Assembly (NCBI RefSeq): GCF_963576615.1
Contig: NC_088708.1
Location: 9,858,001-9,922,000, forward strand
Source: Watersipora subatra
Lineage: Eukaryota > Bryozoa > Gymnolaemata > Cheilostomatida > Watersiporidae
Reading direction: 5' to 3'
Length of the DNA: 64,000 bases
In this document: positions 50,867 through 63,600 of the stretch, piece after piece
Layout: every line of letters starts with the position of its first letter
How positions within the stretch are numbered: position 1 is the stretch's first letter
The notes under the pieces: model-generated
Databases searched by the model: none
Seen by the model: the letters and a program-made list of their open reading frames with translations, nothing else
Told to the model about the DNA's origin: nothing
Made by a program: the position numbers and the translations under genes

Positions 50867-53800
50867 ATGTCATCTGCGGCAGCTTTTACTTGCATTACAT
50901 GTCGAGTATCGTTTGCCGATGCTGACCTTCAACGATCACACTACAAGACAGACTGGCACAGGTATAATCTGAAACGTAAAGTCGCAGACCTCCCTCATGT
51001 CACTGTAGAAGGCTTTAATCAACGTGTTTTGGCACAAAAGGCACAGGTAAGGGGAAATTATGAGATAGATGGTGCAGCTATCATTTTAAAGGTTGACTTG
51101 CAACAAAATTCACATTACAGTTTTTTGGTATCGAAAGATTCACCATGTCTTACTCTGTTGTGTTGTAGGTGCGAAATATGTGGAAATGTGATTACAAGTT
51201 CTTAAAAGCTCAAAAATGAACAGTTAATCACAACCATAACGGAAACCCCGTAGGTTGGAATCCCTTTCCAAAATGGCTCAAAAGGGACGTAGTTGAACAC
51301 AATGGCTTCGGTTTACGCGTTCATGCAACCTCATTCGTCGAAATATTTTCACAAATATATCTCACGCATTTAATAAAACCATGTCTATTGTTCTTACGCG
51401 TCTATTTCATCATAATTGTAAAGCTGTCATTTGAGCACTGATATCTCAAAACCTACCGTAAAAATTAATTTTTTAACTTTAGCTCGAAGGAGTGCATATC
51501 ATCCTCTGATAAACATGACGAGCCTGTTGGTCACCTGTGATAGTCGAAAAATGCTGCAGAAACTGTTCGCGCTGTTTGGCAGGAAGTATGGGTCACATGA
51601 TCAGATTACGACTAGATGATTAGACCAAGCCGAAATGAATGAGTAAAGTAGCAAGCATCTATATTCGGTAAGTGCTTTCCGGTAAAACCCAGTGTTTGTC
51701 ATAAACTTGTGCTACGAAATGTTTTATATTGAGTCTTTTATTGGCCTTTCCCATCACGTGATAACAGCACGTGTCCAAACAATAACCAAGCTGAGTACGT
51801 CGGCGAAATAAAGGGGTTCCGAACTACGGCGTTCTCATGATGGCTACAATTAACTGTTCGTTTTTGAGCTTTTAAGAGCTTGTAATCACATTTCCACATA
51901 TTTGGCACCCACTACACTACAGAGTAAGACATGGTGAACCTTTTGATACCAAATAACTGTAATGTGAATTTTGTTGCAAGTAAACCTTTAACCATTTCGT
52001 TAAGTTAAATTGATAAGCCTGGTGTTTATACTACTATAATTTTGCTCTGCTCATTAATTTTAACACTAAGAGTGTTTTAATTGTCCACATCCAAGTAAAT
52101 ACCTTTAGCTATGTTCTTAAAAGTTGTAGGTCAACTTTTTTACTTCGTTTCTAATCATCCCTCATCAAAGTTGGCTTTATGTGCAGAGTGAAGGGCTGTG
52201 AGTTATTTTACGTTTCACAAGGTGGATGTGTAGGTAACTGTCACCATTTAATAAAGCATCAACAAAGCGGTATAGAATTTTAAAAAGTAATCTTGCGGCT
52301 GCCATGTTTCCTACTGTTTAAAACATATTTCATTGAATCACTAGGATTGTAACCATGTCAACGCTCAAAAAATCTGCTAGCTCTGAAATTATGTTTACGC
52401 CACAAGCATTCCCACAGCAGGCGCACCTATACGATATGAACATTGTACCACGTGTAGGGGTCAACGCATTTCCTTCAATGACACAACCTGGAGTAAGACT
52501 ATGGAATCTGAAAACGCCCTCAAGCAGCCATAAATTGTAATTGTTATAATTATTCAAGCCTACTCCCCCATTTGCAGTGTTACTTCAGTTCTTGTTAACA
52601 ATGTACAGATTTTGTTCGTTTCATGCTGAGGCTGTACAACTGTACAAAGCTCTCTAATGCAATGTATAAAGTCTGTACTATGATTCACCCTTAGGCGTTA
52701 ACAGCAGAACAGTCTAAGCTAACTTCGTTCTACTGTGAACCCTGTGGGAAGAAGATGGCTAGTGAGGCAGCATATCAAAACCATCTCAACTCAGCAAAGC
52801 ACAAGCTTACAGCCAGCAAAGCACAGGACCAGGAACAGTCGACAGCCAAAACACCAGACACACCAGCAAAGCCTACCGTGGAAAGCAAAAGTGCGAATGC
52901 GATGGATACAGGTAAGTGCCAAGTATGCAATTTTCTGTGCACTGAGTACAACATGGTCAGTCTGAGACACTGCTAGCTGTACCTCAACAGTTGGACGCTG
53001 TAGTGTGAAACTGCCAAAACGGAAACACAAAGTCATTAGTAATTAGAAGATAACTGAGCAATGTTCATTGTTGCCTAGCTAGAGAGGTGAGATATTTATT
53101 CGTATGCAAGTTGAATCATTATTTAATGAAGACAATATAACATGAGTGGAGATAAAGGTTACAGGTACCAGGTAATAGTAACTTTTAATTAATAACAATA
53201 ACTTTGAATCAAAGCTGCTACTGATCTAGCCGAGGCGGAATCCGCACTAAATAAGTGTCAATCAGTAGACGTAGGCTTGAGAAAAAATAAAGTTGTTACA
53301 ACTAAATACTGTTTATAGATTTCATATGCTAAACATGCATTATAGTTTTTCTGTGTGATATTTAAGCTGTAATACAACTAAAACCCAAAGGTTAGCCTTA
53401 CTGTATTGTCATGTAAATTGAATTAATATTTGAAATTTGACAGTTATTACTCGCAAATTCTGTTTTGTCAATGTGGAGGTCTTCAATATGTATGTTTGTG
53501 ATTTGTAATAAGGCAGCGGCTACCATCTCAATGGGCTAGTCAGTTGGTTTATTAGGTTTATGGTCATGTATAGAGTATTCATTTTTAGATTGTCATTTCA
53601 CTTGAATTCATTCAACAGATATGGGTATTGGTTTTAGTTAGAATTTTCCCTTTTGATTTTATATCGCTCAACTGTCCATCATTTCATCATACTCAAGGTT
53701 TGGAGTCAAATCTTTGTCCAATCTGTAATAGCAAACTCAAGGATTCTTTGCATCAATATTTATGATAATAAATATTTCATTAGAAATGTGTAACTTGTTC

Positions 53801-56800
53801 AATCAATCTACTACTGCAGATGCTTTAATGCTAGCAAATACACGAAATTCTTAGCCTGTTGTATCCCGTACAAAATAGTCATGTTTTGTCATCATTACTG
53901 TTTGAAGTTATCTTTAGCTCGCGAATATTATACATGCCATGTCATTTTCATAATGATATAACATAACTGTTTGAGAAAACCTCTAGAGTGTATGAAGGAA
54001 TGTTCAAGTCTTGTATCTATGTAGCTATTCGTGTACTCGTTTCTATCAATTCCTTTACATAAATTCTTTTGTTGCTATTTTTATGGCCTCTGTGGCTCAC
54101 CATTGTAATAATATGATTTGTGGGAGGAATTATCTTTGATGTAGGCATTTCACAAAGATGTAATACCATGGGCCAATCTAAGCAATTTTATTTTCCTATG
54201 GATTTGTGAGCCAATTATTTGTTATTCAATAGTTTGCAATATTCTCATCAAATATTGTTACCATTACCACAAGACCATGGATATTACATAGATTGCCACA
54301 ATTAAAACATCAATTGGAAAATAAACTTGGAACATGTGATTGGAATGTCCATTGCCAAAAAGTGTTTCTTGTTTGTAGGTAGTTTTATTCTCAATACATA
54401 TTCTGCTAATAGATTCACACTCTGGGCATATTCAGACTTGATCTCACTAATCAACTTATGTAACCCCAGTCATAACTGTAGCTAAGAAACCCAATTAAAC
54501 TCAATATGTGATCATTTATGCCAACTCTGACTCTACTCAAATTCATGTTCCGTATTCCTGGGTTTAAATTCAATTCAGTTCCAATTAATCAGTCGAATTA
54601 TCCATTACAGAGACCAATGAGCAAGCAGAGGATGAGACTAATGAGTGGGAAGATGATGTATTTGGGATAGAGGAGTGCCTTTTCTGTCGCAAGATAAGCA
54701 AGTCACTGGTGGCTAATGTGAAACACATGACTTCACATCACAGTTTCTTTCTTCCAAATGTGGAGTATCTTGTTGACTTGGAGGGTCTAATCAGCTACTT
54801 GGGTTGGTACTGAGTAACTTAGAAACATTTTGTGTCCTTGCGCACTCTACTACTGATCTTGTAATAAAATGGCATCTATTTCATTGTTTAGGAGAGAAGA
54901 TTGGGTCCGGTAAAATGTGTCTTTGGTGCAATGAGAAGAGCAAGGTTTTCCATAGTGTACGAGCCACTCAACAGCATATGCTTGACAAAGGACACTGCAT
55001 GCTGCAAGATGAAGGAGATGCAGCGTATGAATACACAGACTTCTATGACTTTACGTATGTTCTCATGCTTCTGTTGGTGTACTTAATTCCTGTAATGCTT
55101 CACAAAGACTGCTGTGGTACAGACATTAAGCTAGTAGTAACTTTGTTCAGTTTCACCACGTAGAATCAGCTAACATTGAAAATGTTTTAAACTTCTTTTT
55201 ATAACAATATTTGATAACCATAGCTGCTACATCAACTCATGTTTCATAAATAGTCAATACATGGATTCTATACAGCAGCCCATTAGCATCGCTATTGATT
55301 TGACTGGTATATGAAATAAGAGTAAATTATAAGAGTAAATTCCATCCTCTTAAGTCCTTGAGGTTGGAGCATCCGTTGCTGCAAGCCCAATGGGCTAGAC
55401 ATCTAAACCAATGATAGTAGCCCTGTGCACAGAGAACCCTCCACTCATATACTGACCTTTACAATCTGATTTAATAGATATTTATTATTTATTACCTGCA
55501 CCTATTTCATCTTCTATTGAAACATTTTCAGGTCAAGTTACCCAGATGGTAGGAATGCGAACCCGGATGAAGAAGTCGAGGTGAATGCAGTTGATATGGA
55601 TGATAATGAATTTGAGTTGACACTGCCGTCTGGAGCCAAAGTTGGCCACAGGTGAGTGTTTCTATGACCAGACTGGATTGTCTCGGTGTAACAGATCATT
55701 TGTAGCCTTTCCCGATATCACCAAATTAGTGTGGTAAATTTTCTCACCAGTTGTATGCAATGAAACTATTAATACAATGTAATTCAGAGCTCTGGCGAAG
55801 TACTACAAGCAGAACTTGGTGAGCAGGATGAATCCAGAAGGAAGATCAGTGGTAAATAAAGTCATGTCACATTACAAAGCCCTAGGCTGGACTGGAGCTA
55901 CAGGTACATGAAAGCCTTCAACTCTCATTTGCTTTTCTACGATCACTCGTAATGAGCCCTGTCATCTAGATTTACCATTGCCTGTTCTGTCAGTACCACC
56001 CGTTGCATTAGAATTTTTGTTACTGTACAGCTTATCTTTGTTAAAGGTTGACTTGCAACAAAATTCACATTACAGTTATTTGGTATCAAAAGATTCACCA
56101 TGTCTTACTTTGCTGTGTTGTAGGTGCAAAATATGTGAAAACTTGATTACAAGCTCTTAAGAGCTCAAAAACGAACAGTTAATAGCCGCCATCACGAAAA
56201 CGCCGTAGATTGAAATCAGTTTATTTTTCTGACGTAGTCATTACATTTGGTTATTGTTTTGTCGCGTGATGTTCTCACGTAAGTTGAAAGGCCAATAAAA
56301 GGCTCAATATAAAACTTTTCGCAGCACTAGTTTATGACACACTTTGGGTTTTACCGAAGACCCGTATCAAATATAGATGCTCGCTACTTTACAGTTTTCT
56401 TTCGGCTTGGTCTAATCGTCTAGTCGTAATCTGATCATGTGACCCATACTTCCTGCCAAACAGCACGAATAATTTCTGCAGCATTTTTCGATTATTACAG
56501 GTAACCAACAAGCTCGTCATGTTTATCAGAGAATGATATGCATTCCTTCGAGCTAAGGTTAAAAAATTAAACGAATTTTTACGGTAGGTTATAAGATATC
56601 AGTGCTGAAAGTGACAGCATTACAATGACGATGAAATAGACGTGTAAGAACAATAGATATGGTTTTATTGAATGCGCGAAGTATATTTGTGAAAATATTT
56701 TGACAAATGAGGTTGCGTGAAAGTGTAAACAGAAGCCATCTTGTACAGCTACATCCCATTAGAGCCGTTTTGGAAAGAGATTCTAATCGACGGCGGTCTC

Positions 56801-57535
56801 ATGACAGCGGCGATTAACTGTTCGTTTTTGAACTTTTAAGAGCTTGTAATTACATTTACACATATTTTGCCCCTACAACACAACAGAATAAGACATGGTG
56901 AATCTTTTGAAACCAAATAACTGTCAAGTGAATTTTGTTGCAAGCCAACCTTTAACTCCATAAATATCCCTGCAAAGTTGTTTAGCTGGCTATTTTTATA
57001 TTGCAATGCGGAATTTTTATGTAGTGGTCTTTCTGGTCTCCATAGTTGGTTTCATGGTAAAGGGCGTATGCTGTAATATAACAACAATAAAAATGCTTTT
57101 GAACAAAAAAGATATAATCATACCATAACCAAAATTAGATGATCATGAATGGCTAGTAATAGCAATAGGACATATCGGCTATGCATTAGCGTATGGTATT
57201 GGGCTGTACCTGCTGGTGCTTGGCCACACGCTGCTATTATGACAGGTGATTTTAATAGATTTTGGATTTTAATAAATATAATTTTTATCCTTCTTCATTA
57301 ATAGCCACCTGCTATTGAATATTCTCTTGTATGCAAAAGCAAACACATCGTACCCATTTAACTATCATACATATTTGTTCATACTTGTCACAATGTCTTT
57401 ACAGGAAGTGCAGTGGAGCGGAGGGTCAAGGACATGCAGTTTATGCAGCGCACCAAAAACAAACACTGGCAGAAGCTGGGTGTCAAGGCCAATAAAACAG
57501 CTCAGACACACTTTAGACCTCAAGTCGTATTTTAA
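50867..57535 (+). CDS. ZNF622: ZNF622 / REI1 cytoplasmic 60S biogenesis factor
   Basis: Seven exons: 50867-51046, 52695-52911, 54611-54802, 54892-55054, 55532-55651, 55788-55903, 57405-57535. They give 372 residues with consistent phases and GT-AG borders. REI1/ZNF622 acts late on cytoplasmic pre-60S particles; in yeast REI1 helps release and recycle the export factor Arx1. Zinc fingers: C9-C12-H25-H31 within FTCITCRVSFADADLQ; C74-C77-H90-H96; C155-C158 with H171 and nearby His; C206-C209-H225-H231 within KMCLWCNEKSK. After these come DFYDFTSSYPDG, the conserved LPSGAKVGHR, and the C-terminus KANKTAQTHFRPQVVF. The protein is about 100 residues shorter than human ZNF622 because the acidic linker between fingers two and three is short. 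The gene is convergent with TSR1. Confidence 0.97.
51090..51987 (+). mobile_element. TTAA fold-back element, copy 2 (898 bp)
   Basis: It is bounded by TTAA at 51086-51089 and 51988-51991, with long terminal inverted repeats starting AGGTTGACTTGCAACAAAAT. Same orientation as copies 1 and 4, judged by the core around ctgttggtcacctgtgatag. It lies in ZNF622 intron 1, 44 bases after the exon 1 donor. Reading through that donor into the element would add a short KVDLQQNSHYS-type tail. Confidence 0.9.
52912..54610. other. ZNF622 intron 2, plain
   Basis: 1.7 kb of AT-rich sequence with no recognised element or exon. Confidence 0.55.
56045..56951 (-). mobile_element. TTAA fold-back element, copy 3 (907 bp)
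   Basis: It is bounded by TTAA at 56041-56044 and 56952-56955. The core is in reverse orientation relative to the other copies. It lies in ZNF622 intron 6. Confidence 0.9.
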
Positions 57536-57545
57536 ACAGATTCCA

Positions 57546-57551
57546 TTTATT
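57546..57551 (-). other. TSR1 poly(A) signal candidate
   Basis: TTTATT on the plus strand is AATAAA on the TSR1 strand. It lies about 100 bases after the TSR1 stop and 11 bases from the ZNF622 stop. Confidence 0.5.
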
Positions 57552-57617
57552 CCTGTCTTCAGACATGTTTTATCTAGTTTTTCACTTTCTCATATGAGCC
57601 TTAACAAGATAAAATAC

Positions 57618-57623
57618 AATAAA
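57618..57623 (+). other. ZNF622 poly(A) signal candidate
   Basis: AATAAA 83 bases after the ZNF622 stop codon. Confidence 0.6.
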
Positions 57624-57651
57624 GCTAATAATGGACTATTTGTAATCAAAA

Positions 57652-60600
57652 CTAGGTAAAAATATCCTTCATGCCATCGTCAGAGTGATTATCAGCCAGT
57701 GTAGGAGGCACGTATCCAGAGTAAGTCCATTTAGGAAAGACTCTCTTATATAGCATGAGTAGTGGTGTGTCTTGTGACTTGAGCTGACTGTCAAATACAC
57801 ACTTCATGTGGCCGTGGGTTCCTGCAATGGATCACATTTGTCTCTAGAGTGCCTTGCATGGTGGACACAGTGAAAAGGTTACTGTGACAGCAGCACTCGA
57901 GGACATTCAAACTGTCATCATATGACAATTTTAAACAGCAGCTACAAAGGTTTGAACTATACTATGGAACTTTGATGTTGATTGCTGTATTACTGCTGTA
58001 ATCTAGTAATCTATGTTAAAGTGGCCCGTGTTTTTTTAAAAAAATGCTCAATGATCATAGGGACAAAAGTGCATCACACAAGGATTTATTAAAGTAATTC
58101 AATCCACATTAAAATCGCTATTTTCTCATGAAATATGTTTATCTCTAAAATCCATCAAAGGCTGCAAGTCAACATCCCAGTATTTGTAAGTTACGATTCA
58201 ACAAGACATTGAGCAACAATTGTACATTTATATGGAAACTCATTAAATCGATGAACGGACCATCCAAGACCAAGTTTTCGGTGTGATATTCTAGATCGGA
58301 TTATAGAGAAATGAAAACCCAATTATTTGTGAAAATATCGCTCACTTTACCAAGTTAAGTAAAATAATAAAACAAGACAAACTACAAAAACAGCTGAAGA
58401 TATGAAGCCATTTCAGACCTAATGAAAAAACAGTGGGCTGATCTACAGTCAAACCTTGACATACAAAATTGATGCTGCTATTTTTACTTGCTGTTGAAAC
58501 CTTGTTCTTAATAATGAGCTTATACAAAATTTTACATTTCTATCATTTGTTTTTGATGTTTGAGGTGATCTGACTGCCAGGATGTTTCAGGATTAAAATC
58601 AACAAAATCGGATTGCAATTAAAACACTCAGATCAAGAAAAAGTGCAATCATGATGTCTTATAGTTGCAAAGAGATCGACAGAATAGAGACTCGTAACAC
58701 CGCGACTTAAACACAACAGCTAATAGCAACTAGCACATTTTTCCTCCGATCATTTAAACTGCAATCAAGTTTTGTCGATTTTAATCTTGAAACATCCTGG
58801 CAATCAGATCACCTCAAACATCCTAAACAATCACAAATAATAAAAAATAACACTACTTTCTAATAAAATTTGCTAAAATTTTGTGCATTTCTAACTTGCA
58901 CAAAATTTTAGTTAAATATTGAAACTTATGATACCGCATGTCAGCGATTACTTTGTTGACAAGACGAATATTTGCATAAACTACATGTGTCAGAAGATTC
59001 ATATATGGAGATTACAAATCGAGATTTAACTGCATGTAATGATCATGAATACAGGTTGGGGCTGTGATTATTTTTAGCAAATGCCTCTGTATGTTAAAAC
59101 TGTTGTTTCAGTTTTTCCAACAACAGTAGATATGACAAAGCTTCTGATAGCTTTCTATTAGTTATACCTCTATAGCGTGTGTACAAATTGCTCGATCACT
59201 CTCTCCGCCCAAACTTTTAAACCACTAAGCAACAAAAGGAGTAATGTGTTCGAACAGAATTCAACTTGAAATTACAACCAGTCCATGCCAAGGGGTGAAA
59301 GATGACTACTCAGAGCAGTACAGAAGGTCCTTCACACAAGCTACTAACCTAGAGCCTCCTTTATATGGCCTCTCCTTCCCCATTTAGTCTTGAGTTCAAC
59401 AACTTTGAACCATTCGATATCCTCTACAAACATTCAGTTCAGTCTTCACTACACACAGTTGTCCATGCTCTTGGAAGATCAAGTGATGAAACATGAGAGC
59501 TTGATTACTGGTTAAGGCAAGTCGGATGCTGTTGTTAGGTATAGGCAGTACAAGCATTACAAAACCATGCAGAAGTTAGTAATACTTTGCAGTAGACCAC
59601 TACTAAAGTTTTGAATGAAGTATTAAAGTCATCAATCTTAAACTTTCCAAACTTCTCAGGTCACACCTTTACTTACTCAATCTGATTTAATATTTGGAAT
59701 ATCAGACAATTACATAACACAAAGCCAGCTGTTTGGCAAATATCTTGAGCAAATAACAAGCTCTACCACTATATACATCAAAAGTAATTCAGCAGAAGTT
59801 TAACATGCTTAGGAACAATAAATTACTTAAGTGACTTCTTAAAAATGCCAAGTTCTGATAGCAAGATTCCCATATTGGTCATTAAACTATAATTAAATCC
59901 TTTGATTCAAATAATGCAACGAAATAACTATAACTTTTTTTGATATGTCCGTGAAATACTAACAATCTCTTCCCAGTTATTGGTTCAGTAATTTTCACTC
60001 TCACAAAAATGTTTAGCAGTAAATACTTGATATTACAATCAGGAATGGGTACACAACTCCGAATTGATTCTTCTAATGTTAATGTAAGGCCACGAAGTGA
60101 TTTTTAGTGAAATGTCTTACTTTATAATCGATGTTAAAAAGATCGCAAAACTTTGCTATCAAATAAGTGCCATGTATTTCTGATTTAAAACATTAGGTTG
60201 AAATAAAAGCAGCGCACACAAGATCATTTTGGTGATACTTGAAGGTGTAAACATCAGCTCGTTGAAGAAGCAGAGAAGGCAGAGATTACCTACCTCTATT
60301 ATAGAACATATATCTTATTACTGCTGTCCTTTTATTTATTTTATACGGGTGTCCACTGAGGACGAGTCTCTTAATGATAAGTCTGTCAGGGTCAACAGAG
60401 AGCAGTGAGCCACTAGCTACCAGGTCATGACCCCCTGCTGACTCTTTGAAGACCAGCACAGCAGCTGGAGGGAAAGTAACAGGGGCATAAGTACTCAGTG
60501 TGCAGATTCCAGTTTGTGGTAGAAACCTTTCATACTACAATAAAGAACATCCTATATTCCTAAACATTGACATAATTTCGACAATGATTGCAAGGTTACA

Positions 60601-63600
60601 TGTATCCTTCATTTTTTCGTGACGTAATATTATCGCTGTCGGCCATCTTTATAGACAATTTTATCGTTAAAAACACGAAGCTTTTGCAATAAATGTTTGA
60701 AAACGATGCTTTTGTTTGCAATTTTTAATATAGTATCAAAACAACACCAAAAAGTACTATTAAATAAAAGAAAAACGATCGTTTTCTACAAATATGGCGG
60801 CTTTTTCGTGAACGAGCGCATGTGCAAACGGCTTGATGACGTAAAAAAAACGATGGATATTAATAGCCTCTTCAAAACAACAGGAGTAATATAAGCAGAT
60901 AATTAAAACAGTATGTATGGTCAACTAGTACAGAGCTCTCCCCTTTTGTAAGTCATCAATTGTATGTGAATATTGTTGCAAAAATACCAACCAACCTAAT
61001 TAATATATGTAGAACAAAGATTCTTGGTAATAACCACCTTGCAATATTAGTTTAAGTAAACAGAGAAAACACACAATGGTATATGCACAACTGAAAATGA
61101 CACACCGTCCATAGGAATCATTCAAGTGCTGCAGTGTCTGTAGTCATTGTTACAATGTAGCGATCTGAATACACATGCTTTGCGTGGCTCTCTCTGAAAC
61201 ACTGAGATGTTACTGATTACTAACATTGTTCCATGAATAAAGACTTCTATCATCAGCTGCATATGCAAGTCATGTTAGTCTGCCCTTTTCTATGGCCGAC
61301 ACAAAAGATCCTCAACTAACAATTGTGTAAGTGCAATCGGTATGAAATGGAATGGCTAATTGCGAGCATCTCACCTTATGCTTGTCTAAGTTACTGTGGT
61401 CGGAGAATATTGGGTTGCACTCAAATCGTCTGAAGCCACACTGTATAATTAGGCGCTCTTTGGATTTGACAGGTTCTGTGTAGAGACTATGACGCCTGAC
61501 AGTAAAATGTAAGACCGACATTTTCTGTTCGCTGAGCAGAAGGCCGACAAGTGTTAAGGGTACACCTTGCTTGCCCACATGCCTGTCTACAAATCAATTA
61601 TATTTACATATAAAGCTAAATCAACTTACACATCAGACAAGTAAATTATGATCTACTACGTACACATAAAGCAAACTTATACAAGGATGAATAAGTTGCC
61701 AGCGATATACACCTATAACCAAGGGAACAAAAGAGGAAAAGAATCTAGTCCAAGTCTATCTTGTCATCGGCCAAAATTTTGCTAAGATTTGACTAAGCAT
61801 ATCTTAAGGTAAACAAAACAGCTACAAAAATTTCCTTCGATGACAGTTGTCATACAGCCCACTACATACGCTGTAGTGTATAAAAATCAACAATTCTATA
61901 AAAAATATATATTACCATTCCAGACTAATGATTTGATCATTTTTGTTACAAGCCAGTTATAACTAAACAAGCACAGAAAAGACACCCTCTTTTGCTCCAG
62001 CCCTGAACAGTTAAAGCGTGGTTCCCATATCGGCTGTGAGACCCGGCAGTAATCTTGGGAAGCAAAACATTTGCAGGGCTAGGTTCAGCGACTTAGGTTC
62101 ACATTAAGCTTCGTCACTGATGATCACATAAAAATGGTCGCTCACCATGTCGTTTCGAAAGTGCTGACCTTCAACAGTACAGTGCATTTCGGGAAGGTTT
62201 TGCCTGCAGCTTCTTGCGAAAGTTGAACAGCGCTGAACTCTGCGCTGACCGCCGGCAACCACTGGCAGTACTCGGCGCATAGGTTCCCATTTCATTGCCG
62301 ATAGTCTTGCGATCCTGCCATAAGTGCTTGCGGCGTATATGGAAACCAGGCTTTAAGCACCACTGCATAGTTGATTAAACAAAAACTAGAGGCAAATTTT
62401 GATAATAATCTCAGCATACTTGGTCATCACTAATCCTTGCGCTGCCAGAAGATAGGCCTCATCTTATTTCTGCTGCCATAGTACATTTAGTGGTCAAGCT
62501 TAAAGGTTGACTTGCAACAAAATTCACATTACAGTTATTTGATATAAAAAGATTCACCATCTCTTACTCTGTTGTGTTGTAGGTGCAAAATATGTGGAAA
62601 GGTGATTACAAGCTCTTAAAAGCTAAAAAATGAACAGAAAATCGCAGCCACAACGAGACCGCCGTAGTTTGGATTCCCTTTCCAAAACGGCTCAAACATG
62701 ATGTAGTTGTAGGAGATGGTTTCTGTTTACAATTTCATGCAACCTTATTCGTCGAAATATTTTCACAAATATACTTCACGCATTCAATAAAAATATGTCT
62801 ATTGTTCTTACGCGTCTGTTTTATCGTCATCGTAATGCTGTCACTCTTAGCAGTGATATCTTATAACTTACCGTAAAAAGTCGTTTAATTTTTTAGCCTT
62901 AGCTTGAAGGAGTACATATCATTGTCTGATAATCATGATGAGCCTGTTGGTCACCTGTGATAATCGAAAAGTGCTGCAAAAATTATTTGCGAAGTATTGG
63001 GTCACATGATCAGATTACGACTTGACGATTGAATAATGCCGAAACAAAACTGTAAAGTAGCGAGCATCTATATTTGATACGGGGTCTTCGGTAAAACCCG
63101 AAGTGTTTGTCATAAACTAGTACTACGATAAGTTTTATATTGAGCTTTGTATTGGCCTTTCAGTTTACATGAGAACATACGTGACAAGACGATAACCAAA
63201 TTTCGTGGTTACGTCATCAAAATAAAGAGATTCCAGTCTACGGCGGCTTTTCGTTTTTGAGCTTTTAAGAGCTTGTAATCACATTTCCACATATTTGGCA
63301 CTTACAACACAACAGAGTAAGACATGGTGAATCTTTTGATACCAAATAACTGTAATGTGAATTTTGTTGCAAGTCAACCTTTAATGAAGTATTACTTTGT
63401 TCAAATGAATAAAATGCAGGAGTAAAACAGAGAAATACGACATCGTTGGATCCAGTAGATCGCAATGAAGATTAAAAAAATTATTTACTAGTTCTGCTCA
63501 GCAATGGCTTTCACTTTTACAAACAATATAGGTTCAGCGCTAAATAAAATAATTTCTAAATTTTGCAGAATGTATTTGTATATGGGTTAACTGTTCAATT

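Noticed and set aside
52355..52540. 61-residue ORF in ZNF622 intron 1
   Set aside because: No similarity recognised, not in phase with flanking exons, and exons 1 and 2 join directly in phase 0.
63265..63465. Minus-strand ORF with KVDLQQNSHYS peptide as a gene
   Set aside because: It lies in the inverted arm of a TTAA element and recurs in the other copies; no sign of an independent gene.
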